DNA of 64,000 nucleotides from Amycolatopsis sp. QT-25 (GCF_029369745.1 NZ_CP120210.1:1364001-1428000); one strand, 5' to 3'. Shown: positions 7,761 through 16,697, counted from the first letter of the stretch. The notes: generated by a model not told the origin, from the sequence alone. Made by a program: numbers and translations.

Positions 7761-8510
7761 TCACCACGTGGGACGGGCCGACACGCCCCCGTCCACGGTC
7801 AGGTCGTGCCCCGTGATCCAGGCCGCGAGCGGCGAGGCGAGGAACAGGCAAGCGTTCGCGACGTCGTCGGGTGTGCCGAGTCTGCCCAGGGGCGCGGCCT
7901 GCTGCCAGCGTCGGACGCCCTCGGGCCAGGCGGCGCCGAGGCCGGGGCGGTCGATCAGGCCGGGGGAGACGGCGTTGACGCGGATGCCCCGCGAGCCGTA
8001 CTCGAGTGCGGCGGCGCGGGCGTGCATGACCAAAGCGGCCTTCGCGCTGCTGTAGTGCGCGTGGCCTGGCGCGGGCTGGGCCGCTTCGATCGAGGCGATG
8101 TGGACGACACTGCCGCCGGTCATCGACTCGGCCGCGGCTTGCGTGCACGAGAACGCGCTGGTGAGGTTCGCGTCGAGGACGGCGCGCCAGCTTTCGGCCG
8201 ACATCCCCGGCAGGGGTTCGACAGGCTGCACGCCGGCGTTGTTGACCAGGGTGTCCAGTCGCCCGGTCCAGGCCGCCGCGGCGGCCACGAGCCGTCGGCA
8301 TTCGCCGTCGTCGGTGAGGTCGGCGCCGAACGCCTTGGCGGTGCCGCCCGCCTCCTGAATTCGCTCGACGACGGCGAGCGCCGAGGCCTCGTCGCGGTGG
8401 TAGTGCACGGCGACGGCGCTGCCGGCTTCCGCGAAACGCCGGGCGATGCCGCGGCCGATACCGCCGCCGGCCCCGGTGACGAGCGTGGTGGTGCCGGTCA
8501 GGTCGAGCAT
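7761..8510 (-). CDS. Short-chain dehydrogenase/reductase
   Basis: The 249-residue protein is a classical SDR. The cofactor motif TLVTGAGGGIGRGIARRFAE is at residues 8-27, NNAG near residue 89 and the catalytic YSSAK near residue 153, with S in VVHIASIEA near 140. The Asn, Ser, Tyr and Lys of the tetrad are present. It ends GHDLTVDGGV, as usual for the family. The enzyme should interconvert alcohol and carbonyl groups with NAD(P)H; the substrate is unknown. I use the ATG at 8510, which overlaps the last 13 bp of the upstream GT87 gene, so the two are probably translationally coupled. Longer versions of this frame cross the GT87 gene and are not real. Confidence 0.93.
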   Translation of the reverse strand: MLDLTGTTTLVTGAGGGIGRGIARRFAEAGSAVAVHYHRDEASALAVVERIQEAGGTAKAFGADLTDDGECRRLVAAAAAWTGRLDTLVNNAGVQPVEPLPGMSAESWRAVLDANLTSAFSCTQAAAESMTGGSVVHIASIEAAQPAPGHAHYSSAKAALVMHARAAALEYGSRGIRVNAVSPGLIDRPGLGAAWPEGVRRWQQAAPLGRLGTPDDVANACLFLASPLAAWITGHDLTVDGGVSARPTW

Positions 8511-9673
8511 CGAGATCCTTCCCGTAGCGCGAACACGGCCGCGACGACGACGAACACCAGGCCCGCGAGGACGTAGCAGTTTCCCAGCCATTGCTGGGCG
8601 GTCGTCCACGTCTGGCCGGGTCGGTCGAAGGCGGGGAAGTACCGGAAAGGCGCGGCGACGAAGATCGTGGCGACGACGCCGGTGAGGGCGAGCCAAGCCA
8701 CCTTCCGGCGCCCGAGCACCACATAGGCGGCAGTGGTGAACAGCGCCGGAGCGATCCACACCCAGTGATGCGACCACGACGTCGGCGAGATGAGCAGGGC
8801 GAACGTCGCGTTCAGCAGCAGCGCGGGCACGATCGCCGAGCGGTACATGGTCAGCGTCACCAAAACCAGGAGCACGCAGGTGAGAACGATCCACAGCGGC
8901 TTCGCGGGGTCGGCACCGAACCGGGCCAGCACGGCCTGCAGGGTCTGGTTGGTGTGGAACGAGGTGCCGCTGATGCCGGACGCCCCGGCGAGCCCGCCGA
9001 ACCAGTACCGCGCGGAGGCCTCCGGCGCGACCGCGAACGCGACGGCCGAGGCGGCCACGAACGTGCCCATCGCGGTCAGCGCGCCGCGGAAGTCCTTGCG
9101 TACCAGAAAGAACAGCAGGAACGCCATCGGCGTCAGCTTGACGGCGGCGGCGAGGCCGACGCCGATGCCCCGGTAGCGGCCCCGTGCCAGCAGGCAGTCG
9201 GCCGCGACGAGGCCCATCAGCGGCAGGTTGATCTGGCCGAAGCCGAGCGTTTGGCGGACCGGTTCGAGGAACAGCGCCGGAGTGATCGCCAGCGCCGCGA
9301 CGAGCATCGCCTTCCGCCGGTCCCCGGACGGCCACAGCGTGCGGGTGATCGCGTAGAACGTGATCCCCAGCGCCCCCAGGCCGAGTGCGAACAGCAGGAG
9401 CACCGCGCCGGTCCAAGGCATCAGCGCCAGCGGTGTGAGCACCAGCGCGGCGAACGGCGGATAGATGAACAGCAGCGGGATACCGGCATCGGAAAGCGGC
9501 AGGGCGCCGTAGAGGTCGCCACCGGCCCAGAGGGTGTCGACGCCGAACCGGTAGATCTCGAGGTCGCTGTGGGAATCGCCCGCCGTCGCCCACACCACGG
9601 CGGCCGCCGGCACCAAGGCGGCGAACGCGCCGAGCGACCACCGGGCCCGACCGCGCGACTGGGCAGGAGACAT
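8498..9673 (-). CDS. GT87-family membrane mannosyltransferase-like protein (DUF2029)
   Basis: This 391-residue polytopic membrane protein belongs to the GT-C group that uses polyprenyl-phosphate sugars, like the mycobacterial PimE-type mannosyltransferases. The first extracytoplasmic loop contains DLEIYRFGVDTLWAGGDLYG (about residues 37-56), with the acidic residues expected at the active site. Around ten hydrophobic helices follow. Histidines in SPTSWSHHWVW near residue 300 are also typical. It probably adds mannose to a cell-envelope lipid or glycan outside the membrane. It is upstream of and overlaps the SDR gene; a functional link between the two is not obvious. Confidence 0.85.
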   Translation of the reverse strand: MSPAQSRGRARWSLGAFAALVPAAAVVWATAGDSHSDLEIYRFGVDTLWAGGDLYGALPLSDAGIPLLFIYPPFAALVLTPLALMPWTGAVLLLFALGLGALGITFYAITRTLWPSGDRRKAMLVAALAITPALFLEPVRQTLGFGQINLPLMGLVAADCLLARGRYRGIGVGLAAAVKLTPMAFLLFFLVRKDFRGALTAMGTFVAASAVAFAVAPEASARYWFGGLAGASGISGTSFHTNQTLQAVLARFGADPAKPLWIVLTCVLLVLVTLTMYRSAIVPALLLNATFALLISPTSWSHHWVWIAPALFTTAAYVVLGRRKVAWLALTGVVATIFVAAPFRYFPAFDRPGQTWTTAQQWLGNCYVLAGLVFVVVAAVFALREGSRCST

Positions 9674-9808
9674 CGCGTGGTGACCCTTCGGACGTGCGTC
9701 GATGATCGCGACTGTACCGCTCGGGTGAGAAGCGACTTCCGTCGGCAGTCAGCACACCACATATTGGTCTAGACTTTTCCTTCCCAGTGTGGTGAAAGGG
9801 ACCGGACC

Positions 9809-10714
9809 ATGCGCGGAACGACGGTGTTGCCCAGGACGCCCTGCCTGAAACCGAAGGCGGGGGAATTGCCCTTGCATCGGCTGGAGGTCCGGGCGCCGGA
9901 CGCCCTGCCGTTCACGGTCGGGACCTTCGACACGATCGGGCCGATGTCGCGGGCGGCGTTCCCGCATCGGCACACGTTCTACGAAATCGTCCATGTCACC
10001 GGCGGCACCGGTGACCACGTCATCGATTTCACGCGCTGGGAATTGGGGCCACCGCAGCTCGCGGTCATAACGCCGGGGCAGGTGCATCATTGGGATGCCC
10101 GCGATCTCAACGGATTCGTCGTGTTGTTCACCGACGATTTCCTGCTCGAACATCCGGCCGACCGCGAAACCCTCCGGCGGCTGAGTCAGCAGCCGTGGCG
10201 GCTCGACGAACGCGCGGCCGAGGAGACGGCCCGGCTGGTCGCGGAATTGGACGAGGAATTCCGTTGTGGCGGGCAGGGGACCGATTCGGTGCTGCGAGCC
10301 CTGATGCACGTGTTGATCGTGCGCGCGGGACGGCTTCCGGGGCTGGCGGATCCACGTCCGCCTGCCAGGGCTCAGGCGGTGGGAACGGAGTTCGCCCGGC
10401 TGCTCGGGCGGCCCGACCTGGGACTCTGGTCGGTCGGCGCGCTCGCGGAACGCATCGGCGTCACACCGGGATATCTGACCGACGCGGTGAAAACGGCGAC
10501 CGGCCGGACGGCGGCACAACTGATGCGCGAAGCGAGGACACGGGAGGCGAAACGGTTTCTGCTCGGCACGGATCTCACCGTCCGGCAGGTCGCCAGCCGG
10601 GTCGGTTTCTCGGATCCCGCCTATTTCTGCCGGTTCTTCCGACGAGAAACGGGACTGAGCCCCGGCGATTATCGCCGGACCGGTGACGCGGCCCCGGAGA
10701 TTCACCACGACTGA
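9809..10714 (+). CDS. AraC-family regulator with cupin sensor domain
   Basis: The 301-residue protein has an N-terminal cupin-type AraC sensor fold (FPHRHTFYEIVHVTGGTGDH near residue 50, then LGPPQLAVITPGQVHHWDAR near 80) and a C-terminal two-HTH AraC DNA-binding domain (about residues 195-295, including LTVRQVASRVGFSDPAYFCR and the closing GLSPGDYRR). This layout fits regulators that bind small aromatic or sugar ligands. It diverges from the GT87-SDR pair with 135 bp between starts, and the secreted dioxygenase-like gene follows 77 bp later, so either could be its target. Confidence 0.92.
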   Translation: MRGTTVLPRTPCLKPKAGELPLHRLEVRAPDALPFTVGTFDTIGPMSRAAFPHRHTFYEIVHVTGGTGDHVIDFTRWELGPPQLAVITPGQVHHWDARDLNGFVVLFTDDFLLEHPADRETLRRLSQQPWRLDERAAEETARLVAELDEEFRCGGQGTDSVLRALMHVLIVRAGRLPGLADPRPPARAQAVGTEFARLLGRPDLGLWSVGALAERIGVTPGYLTDAVKTATGRTAAQLMREARTREAKRFLLGTDLTVRQVASRVGFSDPAYFCRFFRRETGLSPGDYRRTGDAAPEIHHD

Positions 10715-10791
10715 CCAAGTCAGTCCATCGTCCGGAGCTGATCTTCTCCATACCGTCGAGGGTGATTCCCGAAGCCCCACGAGGAGCAGGT

Positions 10792-11637
10792 ATGGACGAA
10801 GAGAACAAGCTCAGCCGAAAGACTGTGCTGAAGGCGGCACTGGCCGCCGGGGTCGCCGCACCGGTCGCGTTGATCGGCGGCCCCGCGCTCGCGCGCACCA
10901 CCGTCGCGAGCGGCCAGGCACCCGAGCTGACCCCGGCCTGTGACGACGGAGACGACCCGACCCCGCCGCAGACCGAAGGTCCTTACTTCAAGCCGAACTC
11001 TCCGCAGCGCACCTCGCTGGTCACGTCGGGTACACCGGGCACGAGGCTCACCGTGTCCGGCTACGTGTTCGGGCTCGGCTGCCTGCCGATCTCGCGAGTG
11101 CTGCTGGACTTCTGGCAGGCCGACGTCAACGGCGCCTATGACAACGTGGGGTACACCTTCCGCGGTCACCAGTTCACCAACGACCAGGGCGCGTTCTCGC
11201 TGAGCACCATCGTGCCCGGCCTCTACCCCGGTCGTACGCGGCACATCCACGTCAAGGTCCAGGCCCCCGGCAGGCCGGTGCTGACCACGCAGCTCTACTT
11301 CCCCAACGAGCCGCGCAACAACACCGACTCGATCTTCGACCCGCGGTTGCTGATGACCGTGCGGGACTCGGGTTCGGACAAGCAGGCGGCGTTCGACTTC
11401 GTGCTGAACGTGCCGCAGACGTCGACCACCCGGCCGACCAGTACGACACCGACGACGCCGACGACACCGACTTCGACCTCCAACCCGCCCGGCGGGACGA
11501 CCTGGGCCGTGGGAACCGGCTATTCCTCGGGTACCCGGGTCACCTACAGCGGTCGCGGTTATGTGTGCTTGCAGGCGCACACGGCCCAGCCCGGCTGGGA
11601 GCCGCCGTCCACACCCGCGTTGTGGCGCGCGGAGTGA
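10792..11637 (+). CDS. Secreted intradiol ring-cleavage dioxygenase-like protein with C-terminal carbohydrate-binding module
   Basis: The ATG at 10792 follows GAGGAGCAGGT and gives 281 residues. An N-terminal signal (KTVLKAALAAGVAAPVALIG, cut near ALA) is followed by a dioxygenase fold. The iron-ligand pattern is partly visible: Tyr in TEGPYFKPNS, Tyr in NGAYDNVGYTFRGHQ, and the His pair in YPGRTRHIHVKVQ. A Thr/Pro-rich linker (about residues 220-235) leads to a C-terminal module of about 45 residues with WAVGTGYSSGTRVTYSGRGY and WEPPSTPALWR, typical of CBM5/12 chitin-binding domains. The combination suggests extracellular attack on polymer-bound aromatics or a tethered catechol dioxygenase; substrate and activity are unproven. 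Confidence 0.82.
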   Translation: MDEENKLSRKTVLKAALAAGVAAPVALIGGPALARTTVASGQAPELTPACDDGDDPTPPQTEGPYFKPNSPQRTSLVTSGTPGTRLTVSGYVFGLGCLPISRVLLDFWQADVNGAYDNVGYTFRGHQFTNDQGAFSLSTIVPGLYPGRTRHIHVKVQAPGRPVLTTQLYFPNEPRNNTDSIFDPRLLMTVRDSGSDKQAAFDFVLNVPQTSTTRPTSTTPTTPTTPTSTSNPPGGTTWAVGTGYSSGTRVTYSGRGYVCLQAHTAQPGWEPPSTPALWRAE

Positions 11638-11664
11638 CGGACAACCGCTGCGGAGGGAGATAAA

Positions 11665-11723
11665 CGCGGGTGGACTCCCGCCGCCGGGACCCACACCCCC
11701 GGCGGCGGGGTCCACCCGCTTTT
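11665..11723 (+). terminator. Rho-independent terminator after the dioxygenase-like gene
   Basis: CGCGGGTGGACTCCCGCCGC pairs with GGCGGCGGGGTCCACCCGC, with a few mismatches, around a short loop. The stem is followed by TTTTTC. This is one of the strongest canonical terminators in the window. Confidence 0.8.
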
Positions 11724-11831
11724 TCACGGGGTGGGGTTTTCCTCACCCCGAATGGGAGCTTTACTACAGCGCGCCCGCCCCGGTCCGTGGACGAGGATCG
11801 TCCTCGACATCGGAGTGAAGGGGCGAACAAG

Positions 11832-13169
11832 ATGAAAGAGCACCGGAAACGGCTCGGAAGACGGGCTTTGACGGCCGCCGTGGTGGTGACGACGAGTGCG
11901 GTGCTCGCTCCCGTGGCGAGTCCCGCTTTCGCGGCCGAGACAACCTGGCGGGACCCGGTGCGGTCGCTGCAACGGGCGGCGTATCCGTTGCGCTCGACGG
12001 AGCCCGGCCGGAACACGGCCGATCTGCGGGCCTTGGGCGGGATGATCGGTGGCGCGAAGGTGGTCGGCCTCGGCGAGGCCACGCACGGCTCCCACGAGTT
12101 CTTCACCATGAAGGAGCGGGTGTTCCGCTACCTCGTCGAAGAGAAGGGGTTCCGGGCGTTCGCGTTGGAGCTGAGCTGGTCCGCCGGCCTGGAGATCGAC
12201 GAATACGTCCAGACCGGCAAGGGCGACGTCCGGGAGCTCGCGAAGCGGACGCTGGCCGGTTCCCCCTGGGATCGCGAGGAGTTCGTCGACCTGATCCGGT
12301 GGATGCGCGACCACAACCGCGCGCACCCCGGCCGCACCGTGCACTTCGTCGGTGACGATCTCGGCGCGCCTTCGGTGAACGACGCGTTCTTCGCGAGGAT
12401 CACCGGCTATGTGCGGCAGCATCATCCCGCGCACTCCTCGCGGCTGGACGGGCTCTACACCGGTTTACGCCCGATCGACGACGCGTTCGCCTACCTCCGC
12501 AAACCCCTCGACGAACGGCAGCGGCTCGCCACCCGTGCGGAGCAGGCCTACGAGCTGGTCAAGCGCCTGACCGGTGCGCCCGCACACGACTGGGCCGAGC
12601 AGCACGCCCGGTTCGTCGCGCAGACCGCCCGGTTCCTCGCCGTCGACCTCGCGGACCCGGCCTCCCTGCCCACCGCGCAGATCCTGCGCGACCGGGCGAT
12701 GGCGGAGAACGTCGCCTGGTGGCACCGGAAGACCGGGCACAAGATCCTGCTCTCCGCGCACAACGGCCACGTCTCCTACGTCACCGACAACCCGAAGCTG
12801 TATCCGAAGACCCAAGGCGCGTTCCTGCGCGAAACGCTGGGCCGGGCCTACCTGCCGATCGGGTTCAGCTTCGACCGGGGATCGTTCCTGTCCAAGGACA
12901 CCGCGGTCGGCGGTGAGTGGAAGCGGTTCTCCGTCCCCGCCGCGCCGTCCGGATCGAACGAACACGCCCTCGACCAGGTCCGGTTCGAGGACTTCTACCT
13001 CGACGTGCGCACCGCTCAGCCGCCCGCGCGTGCCTGGCTGGACGCCGCCCGGCCCACCCGTACCATCGGCACCCAGTTCCCCGTCGATCCGGCCGACATC
13101 TCGCTCAGGCGTTCCTACGACGTCGTCATCCACCTGCACGACGTCCGTCAGGCCGAGCTGAGAAGATAG
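11832..13169 (+). CDS. Secreted erythromycin esterase-family protein
   Basis: The 445-residue protein from the ATG at 11832 has a signal peptide (KRLGRRALTAAVVVTTSAVL, cut near AFA). The mature part matches the erythromycin esterase/succinoglycan-synthesis-like family: VVGLGEATHGSHEFFTMKER carries the conserved Glu and His, and LLSAHNGHVSY carries the second His group. Characterised members hydrolyse the macrolactone of erythromycin, but many family members have other or unknown substrates and secretion is unusual for resistance enzymes. Earlier in-frame ATGs near 11670 would run through the terminator stem and are rejected. The gene is monocistronic. Confidence 0.88.
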   Translation: MKEHRKRLGRRALTAAVVVTTSAVLAPVASPAFAAETTWRDPVRSLQRAAYPLRSTEPGRNTADLRALGGMIGGAKVVGLGEATHGSHEFFTMKERVFRYLVEEKGFRAFALELSWSAGLEIDEYVQTGKGDVRELAKRTLAGSPWDREEFVDLIRWMRDHNRAHPGRTVHFVGDDLGAPSVNDAFFARITGYVRQHHPAHSSRLDGLYTGLRPIDDAFAYLRKPLDERQRLATRAEQAYELVKRLTGAPAHDWAEQHARFVAQTARFLAVDLADPASLPTAQILRDRAMAENVAWWHRKTGHKILLSAHNGHVSYVTDNPKLYPKTQGAFLRETLGRAYLPIGFSFDRGSFLSKDTAVGGEWKRFSVPAAPSGSNEHALDQVRFEDFYLDVRTAQPPARAWLDAARPTRTIGTQFPVDPADISLRRSYDVVIHLHDVRQAELRR

Positions 13170-13290
13170 TGACGCCGCGCCCGTTCAGGGGTTTTCAAGC
13201 CGGTTCACCTGGCGCGCGACGGCGGATCTCGGTAGTAGTCGAAGTGTTCCGGCACTCCTGTTCCAGTTACCCAGCGGAGGAAAATCCCCG

Positions 13291-14247
13291 ATGTTCAAAC
13301 GGATGCTCAGCGCCTTCGGGGTCGGCGGCCCGTCCGTCGACACCGTGCTCGACTCACCGCACGCCGTGCCCGGCGAGGTGCTCACCGGCCAGGTCCGCAT
13401 CCAGGGCGGTTCGAGCGACGCCCAGATCGAGGAGATCCTCCTTTCGCTGGTCACCAGGGTCGAGGTGGAGCGAGGCGACCACGAGCGTGCCGGGACCGCG
13501 GAGTTCCTGCGGGTCAGCGCGGGCCGCAAGGTGAAGGTGACGGCGGGACAGCTGACCACCGTTCCGTTCCGGATCGCTCTGCCGTGGGAGACGCCGATCA
13601 GCGCCGTCGGCGGACGTGAGCTGCCGGGCATGGTCGTCGGCGTGCGGACCGAGCTCGTCATCGCCGGCGCGCCGGACAAGGGCGACCTCGACCCGGTGCT
13701 GGTCGGCCCGCTGGAATCGCAGGATCGGGTGCTGGAGGCGTTCGGCGAGCTGGGCTTTTCCTTCCGCAGCGCCGACGTCGAAGCCGGCCAGCTGCACGGC
13801 GTCCGGCAGGAGCTCGGGTTCTTCCAGGAGATCGAGTTCTTCCCGCCGTCGCGCTACGCCGGCCGCGTCAGCCAGGTGGAGCTGACCTTCGTCGCCGGCC
13901 CCGACGACCTCGTCGTGGTGCTGGAAGCCGACCGGCGAGGCGGCATGTTCCGCTCCGGCGGGGATTCCTTCGGCCGCTTCCACGTCTCGCACGAGGAGGC
14001 CTTGCGCACCGACTGGACCGCGGCCATCGACGGCTGGCTGGCCAAGGTCGCCGAGTCCGGTGGCGGGCACGCCCTGTTCGGCGGGCACCAGGAGCACTAC
14101 GGCCACGACTACCACGGTCACCACGGCAGGCGTGGTCCCGGCATGGGCGGCATGGTCGCCGGTGCCGCGGCCGGGGTGGTCGGCGGCATGATCCTCGGCG
14201 AGGTGATGGAGGACGCCTTCGACGGCGGCGAAGGCTTCGAGGAATGA
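13291..14247 (+). CDS. Spo0M/SpoOM-family sporulation-control-like protein
   Basis: The 318-residue protein begins MFKRMLSAFGVGGPSVDTVL and carries an arrestin-like beta-sandwich typical of Spo0M (VPGEVLTGQVRIQGGSSDAQ and TTVPFRIALPWETPIS in the first 110 residues). The C-terminal region has a His/Gly-rich stretch (GGHQEHYGHDYHGHHGRRGP near residue 272) and a short hydrophobic glycine segment. In Bacillus Spo0M affects phosphorelay output and cell-division timing; in actinobacteria its role is unclear. The gene stands alone with a good ribosome site (GGAGG) and is followed by a perfect hairpin. Confidence 0.88.
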   Translation: MFKRMLSAFGVGGPSVDTVLDSPHAVPGEVLTGQVRIQGGSSDAQIEEILLSLVTRVEVERGDHERAGTAEFLRVSAGRKVKVTAGQLTTVPFRIALPWETPISAVGGRELPGMVVGVRTELVIAGAPDKGDLDPVLVGPLESQDRVLEAFGELGFSFRSADVEAGQLHGVRQELGFFQEIEFFPPSRYAGRVSQVELTFVAGPDDLVVVLEADRRGGMFRSGGDSFGRFHVSHEEALRTDWTAAIDGWLAKVAESGGGHALFGGHQEHYGHDYHGHHGRRGPGMGGMVAGAAAGVVGGMILGEVMEDAFDGGEGFEE

Positions 14248-14259
14248 TCCGTCGTGAGC

Positions 14260-14287
14260 GGCGAGGAGCGTTATAACGCTCCTCGCC
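14260..14287. terminator. Perfect 28-bp palindrome after the spo0M-like gene
   Basis: GGCGAGGAGCGTTATAACGCTCCTCGCC is fully self-complementary and begins 13 bp after the stop codon. There is no T-tract, but a GC-rich stem at this place fits a terminator. Confidence 0.6.
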
Positions 14288-14445
14288 ACGTCGCTTGAGT
14301 TGATCGACCCGCTGACCTGCGCACTTCAGCTCATGGTTTCCATAGGGACTGTTGCCGGTGTGGCGTCAAGGGGCATCGGTACGGGGATCGTGAGTGGCGC
14401 TTCGGGTTCTATTGCAGGGCAGGGCAAAGGTGTCGTGTGAGTGGC

Positions 14446-14506
14446 AAGTCCGTGAAGGCCTCCTTGAGGGACCCAGGGTCCCTCAAGGAGGCCTTCACGG
14501 ACTTCA
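14446..14506. repeat. Intact palindrome, GTCCGTGAAGG family
   Basis: Long perfect arms (GTCCGTGAAGGCCTCCTTGA and its complement) surround the centre GACCCAGGGTC. It is the reference copy for the element broken by the IS30 insertion at 6142. It lies in the convergent gap between the spo0M-like gene and the flavin monooxygenase. Apart from this element and the 14260 hairpin, nothing in 14248-14788 looks coding. Confidence 0.85.
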
Positions 14507-14788
14507 AGACCCGCGCTGGTGTCACAGCCGTCCCACTGTCACCAGGGAGCACATCCGAAGGTAGCGAAAGCCTCGACTGAAGCTATGTGGCAAGGGGTGC
14601 TGACGCTCCTTGCCCCTCACGACCTCGTACGGAACCGTGCATATAGCCCTCAGCCTGGAATCCAAGGGCAGAAATCGTCCCTTGTGGACACTTACGAGCG
14701 CGATCGGCCTCGTCGGCTGCCCCTGAGGCACGCCATCTTCGACTTACCTCTCGATGGAACACGAATCGCCACTCACGACCGGCAGGGC

Positions 14789-15994
14789 TCAGGTGTACCA
14801 GGTGGGTTCCGGAAGCTCGTTCAGCAGCGCGTAAGCACCGACTTCGCGGCGTTTGTAGGCCACAGGGTCGTGGAGCGAGTGGGTGCGCAGATTCCGCCAG
14901 AAGCGGTCCAGGCCGAACTTCGTGGTACTCGCGCGGGCGCCGGTCAGTTCGAAGACCTTCGTACCGACCTCCAGTCCGGTGTCGATCACGCGTTGTTTGG
15001 CGGCGGCGACGAGCACCGCGATCTCGCCTCGTGCCTCGGCGGTCAGCTCTTCACGCGGCGCGTGCAACAGGTCCGAAATCGCTGCTCCGGCCTTGTCCAC
15101 CAACGCTTCGGCCGCCCACAGCTTCGACTGGAGATCGCCGTAGCCTTCGAGGATGTACCACTCCTCGCCGGCGGAGCCCTTGTTGTCGCCGCCGTACGGC
15201 CACGCGCGGGTGTGCTCGCGCGTGTACGCCAGCGCGGTCTCCAGCGCTCCCTGCGCGATGCCGAGGTAGAAGTTCGCGAACACGAGCTGGATCGCCGGGA
15301 CGTTGAGCGTGTTGTAGGTCAGGGGCCGGAACGTCTTGTGGACGTAGCCCGCCGCGCTGGCCCACGGGACGCGCACGCCGGTGATGGTCACGCTGCCCGA
15401 TTCGGTGAGCCGCTGGCCGATGTTGTCCCAGTCGTCGTGGAAGACGATACCGTCCTGTTCGGACGGAACGATGGCGAAAATGTGGTCTTCGGTGCCCTCG
15501 AGGACGCCTTCGAGAACAGTCAGGTCGGAGACCTTGCTGCCGGTGGAGAACGACTTGCGTCCGTTGTAGACGATGTCGTCGCCGTCCTCGCTGATCTTCA
15601 GATCGGAGTCACGGGGGTTGACCGCGCCGCCGAAGAAGAAGTTGTTCCGCGTGTACAGCTCTTCCACCGCGGCGATCTGTTCGTCGGTCGCCACCAGCCG
15701 GGCGGCCCACGCCCAGAGGTAGTGATAGCCGAGCAGCTGGCCGATGGAGCCGTCGCCGCGCGCGATCTCGCGGGTCACGCGATAGGCGGTCTCCCAGCGT
15801 TGTCCGCCACCGCCGTGCTCGGCCGGGCCGAGCAACGTCACCAAGCCGGATTCTTTGAGCAGCCGGACTTCCGCGTACGGTGTCTCGTTCTTCCGGTCGC
15901 GCTCGGCCGCGTTCACCGCGAGCTCGTCGGCGACGTCTTTCGCGGTCGTCAGCCATTCACCGGCCGATCGGATCCGGTTCTCGGTCGTGGTCAT
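14789..15994 (-). CDS. Acyl-CoA dehydrogenase-fold flavin monooxygenase (DszC/SfnB-like)
   Basis: The 401-residue protein has the acyl-CoA dehydrogenase fold throughout: an N-terminal helical domain, a middle beta domain (VYNGRKSFSTGSKVSDLTVL near residue 165, FHDDWDNIGQRLTESGSVT near 205) and a C-terminal helical bundle. The segment with FSTGS and no acyl-CoA catalytic Glu context points to the FMNH2-dependent oxygenase branch (DszC, sulfone- or amine-oxidising enzymes) rather than beta-oxidation. The likely reaction is O2-dependent oxidation at S, N or C using reduced flavin from a separate reductase, which is not nearby. It diverges from a MarR regulator, and a 13-bp inverted repeat lies in its promoter region. 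Confidence 0.85.
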   Translation of the reverse strand: MTTTENRIRSAGEWLTTAKDVADELAVNAAERDRKNETPYAEVRLLKESGLVTLLGPAEHGGGGQRWETAYRVTREIARGDGSIGQLLGYHYLWAWAARLVATDEQIAAVEELYTRNNFFFGGAVNPRDSDLKISEDGDDIVYNGRKSFSTGSKVSDLTVLEGVLEGTEDHIFAIVPSEQDGIVFHDDWDNIGQRLTESGSVTITGVRVPWASAAGYVHKTFRPLTYNTLNVPAIQLVFANFYLGIAQGALETALAYTREHTRAWPYGGDNKGSAGEEWYILEGYGDLQSKLWAAEALVDKAGAAISDLLHAPREELTAEARGEIAVLVAAAKQRVIDTGLEVGTKVFELTGARASTTKFGLDRFWRNLRTHSLHDPVAYKRREVGAYALLNELPEPTWYT

Positions 15995-16023
15995 ACTGGA
16001 TTCCGTTCTGTGCGAGGGCGAAC

Positions 16024-16059
16024 GGGAATTCCGGACAGGGCGGAGCGTCCGGAATTCCC
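16024..16059. promoter_or_regulatory. Perfect 13-bp inverted repeat between divergent genes
   Basis: GGGAATTCCGGAC and GTCCGGAATTCCC are exact complements with a 10-bp spacer, 30-65 bp upstream of the monooxygenase start. The position suits a repressor or activator binding site; the adjacent MarR gene is one candidate, but the long spacer is unusual for MarR proteins. Confidence 0.5.
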
Positions 16060-16179
16060 GGATGTTCTCGAAGGTAGCGACACCGATTCAGGCCGTACAG
16101 AGCATGCGCCCGAGTAGAGCAGCGGTGCTACGGGGTGTCAACGAACGTCCGCGCGCTGAGACCGGGGTAATCTCCGGGT

Positions 16180-16674
16180 GTGCCGGATCACGTTGATCAC
16201 ATTCTGCGTCAGTGGGCCGAAGCCCGTCCCGACCTGGACGTCTCCCCGATGGGTGTCATCGGGCGGCTGACCAGGCTGACCCGGGTGCTGGAAGGCGAGC
16301 TGCGCAAGACGTTCGCCCGGCACGACCTCGACCGGTCGTCGTTCGACGTCCTGGCGACCCTGCGCCGCGCCGGTACGCTGACCCCCGCCGACCTGATGCG
16401 TTCGGCGATGGTCACCTCCGGCGCGGTCACCCAGCGGCTCGACCGGCTCGAAGAACGCGGCCTGGTGGTCCGCGCGCCCGACGAGACGAACGGCCGCCGG
16501 GTGCTGGTCGACCTCACGGAGAAGGGGCGTGAGCTCATCGACCGCGCGCTGCCCGATCACGTCGACACCGAGCATCGGCTCTTGAGCACGGTCAGCCCCG
16601 AGGACCGGGACGAACTGGCCACGTTGCTGCGAAACCTGTTGCAGTCGCTGGGAGATGTCGCCCTCGACGACTGA
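16180..16674 (+). CDS. MarR-family transcriptional regulator
   Basis: The 164-residue protein starts at a GTG at 16180. The winged helix-turn-helix spans about residues 45-110: LDRSSFDVLATLRRAGTL, then SAMVTSGAVTQRLDRLEERG as recognition helix, and the wing DETNGRRVLVDLTEKG. It is divergent from the flavin monooxygenase and followed after 176 bp by an MFS exporter whose promoter carries two copies of a 12-bp palindrome, so control of the exporter is the most likely role. It resembles the second MarR gene in the window (22182-22688), with the same N-terminal layout before the winged helix. Confidence 0.93.
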   Translation: MPDHVDHILRQWAEARPDLDVSPMGVIGRLTRLTRVLEGELRKTFARHDLDRSSFDVLATLRRAGTLTPADLMRSAMVTSGAVTQRLDRLEERGLVVRAPDETNGRRVLVDLTEKGRELIDRALPDHVDTEHRLLSTVSPEDRDELATLLRNLLQSLGDVALDD

Positions 16675-16697
16675 CGCCCGTGCCCCCGGTGAACCGT

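Noticed and set aside
7761..9755. A 664-codon reverse frame joining upstream sequence to the SDR
   Set aside because: The part upstream of 8510 overlaps the GT87 gene in another frame and has no domain; the SDR begins at its own ATG at 8510.
11670..11831. An earlier in-frame start for the erythromycin-esterase-like protein
   Set aside because: It would place Arg/Pro-rich sequence encoded by a terminator hairpin before a clear signal peptide that begins at 11832.
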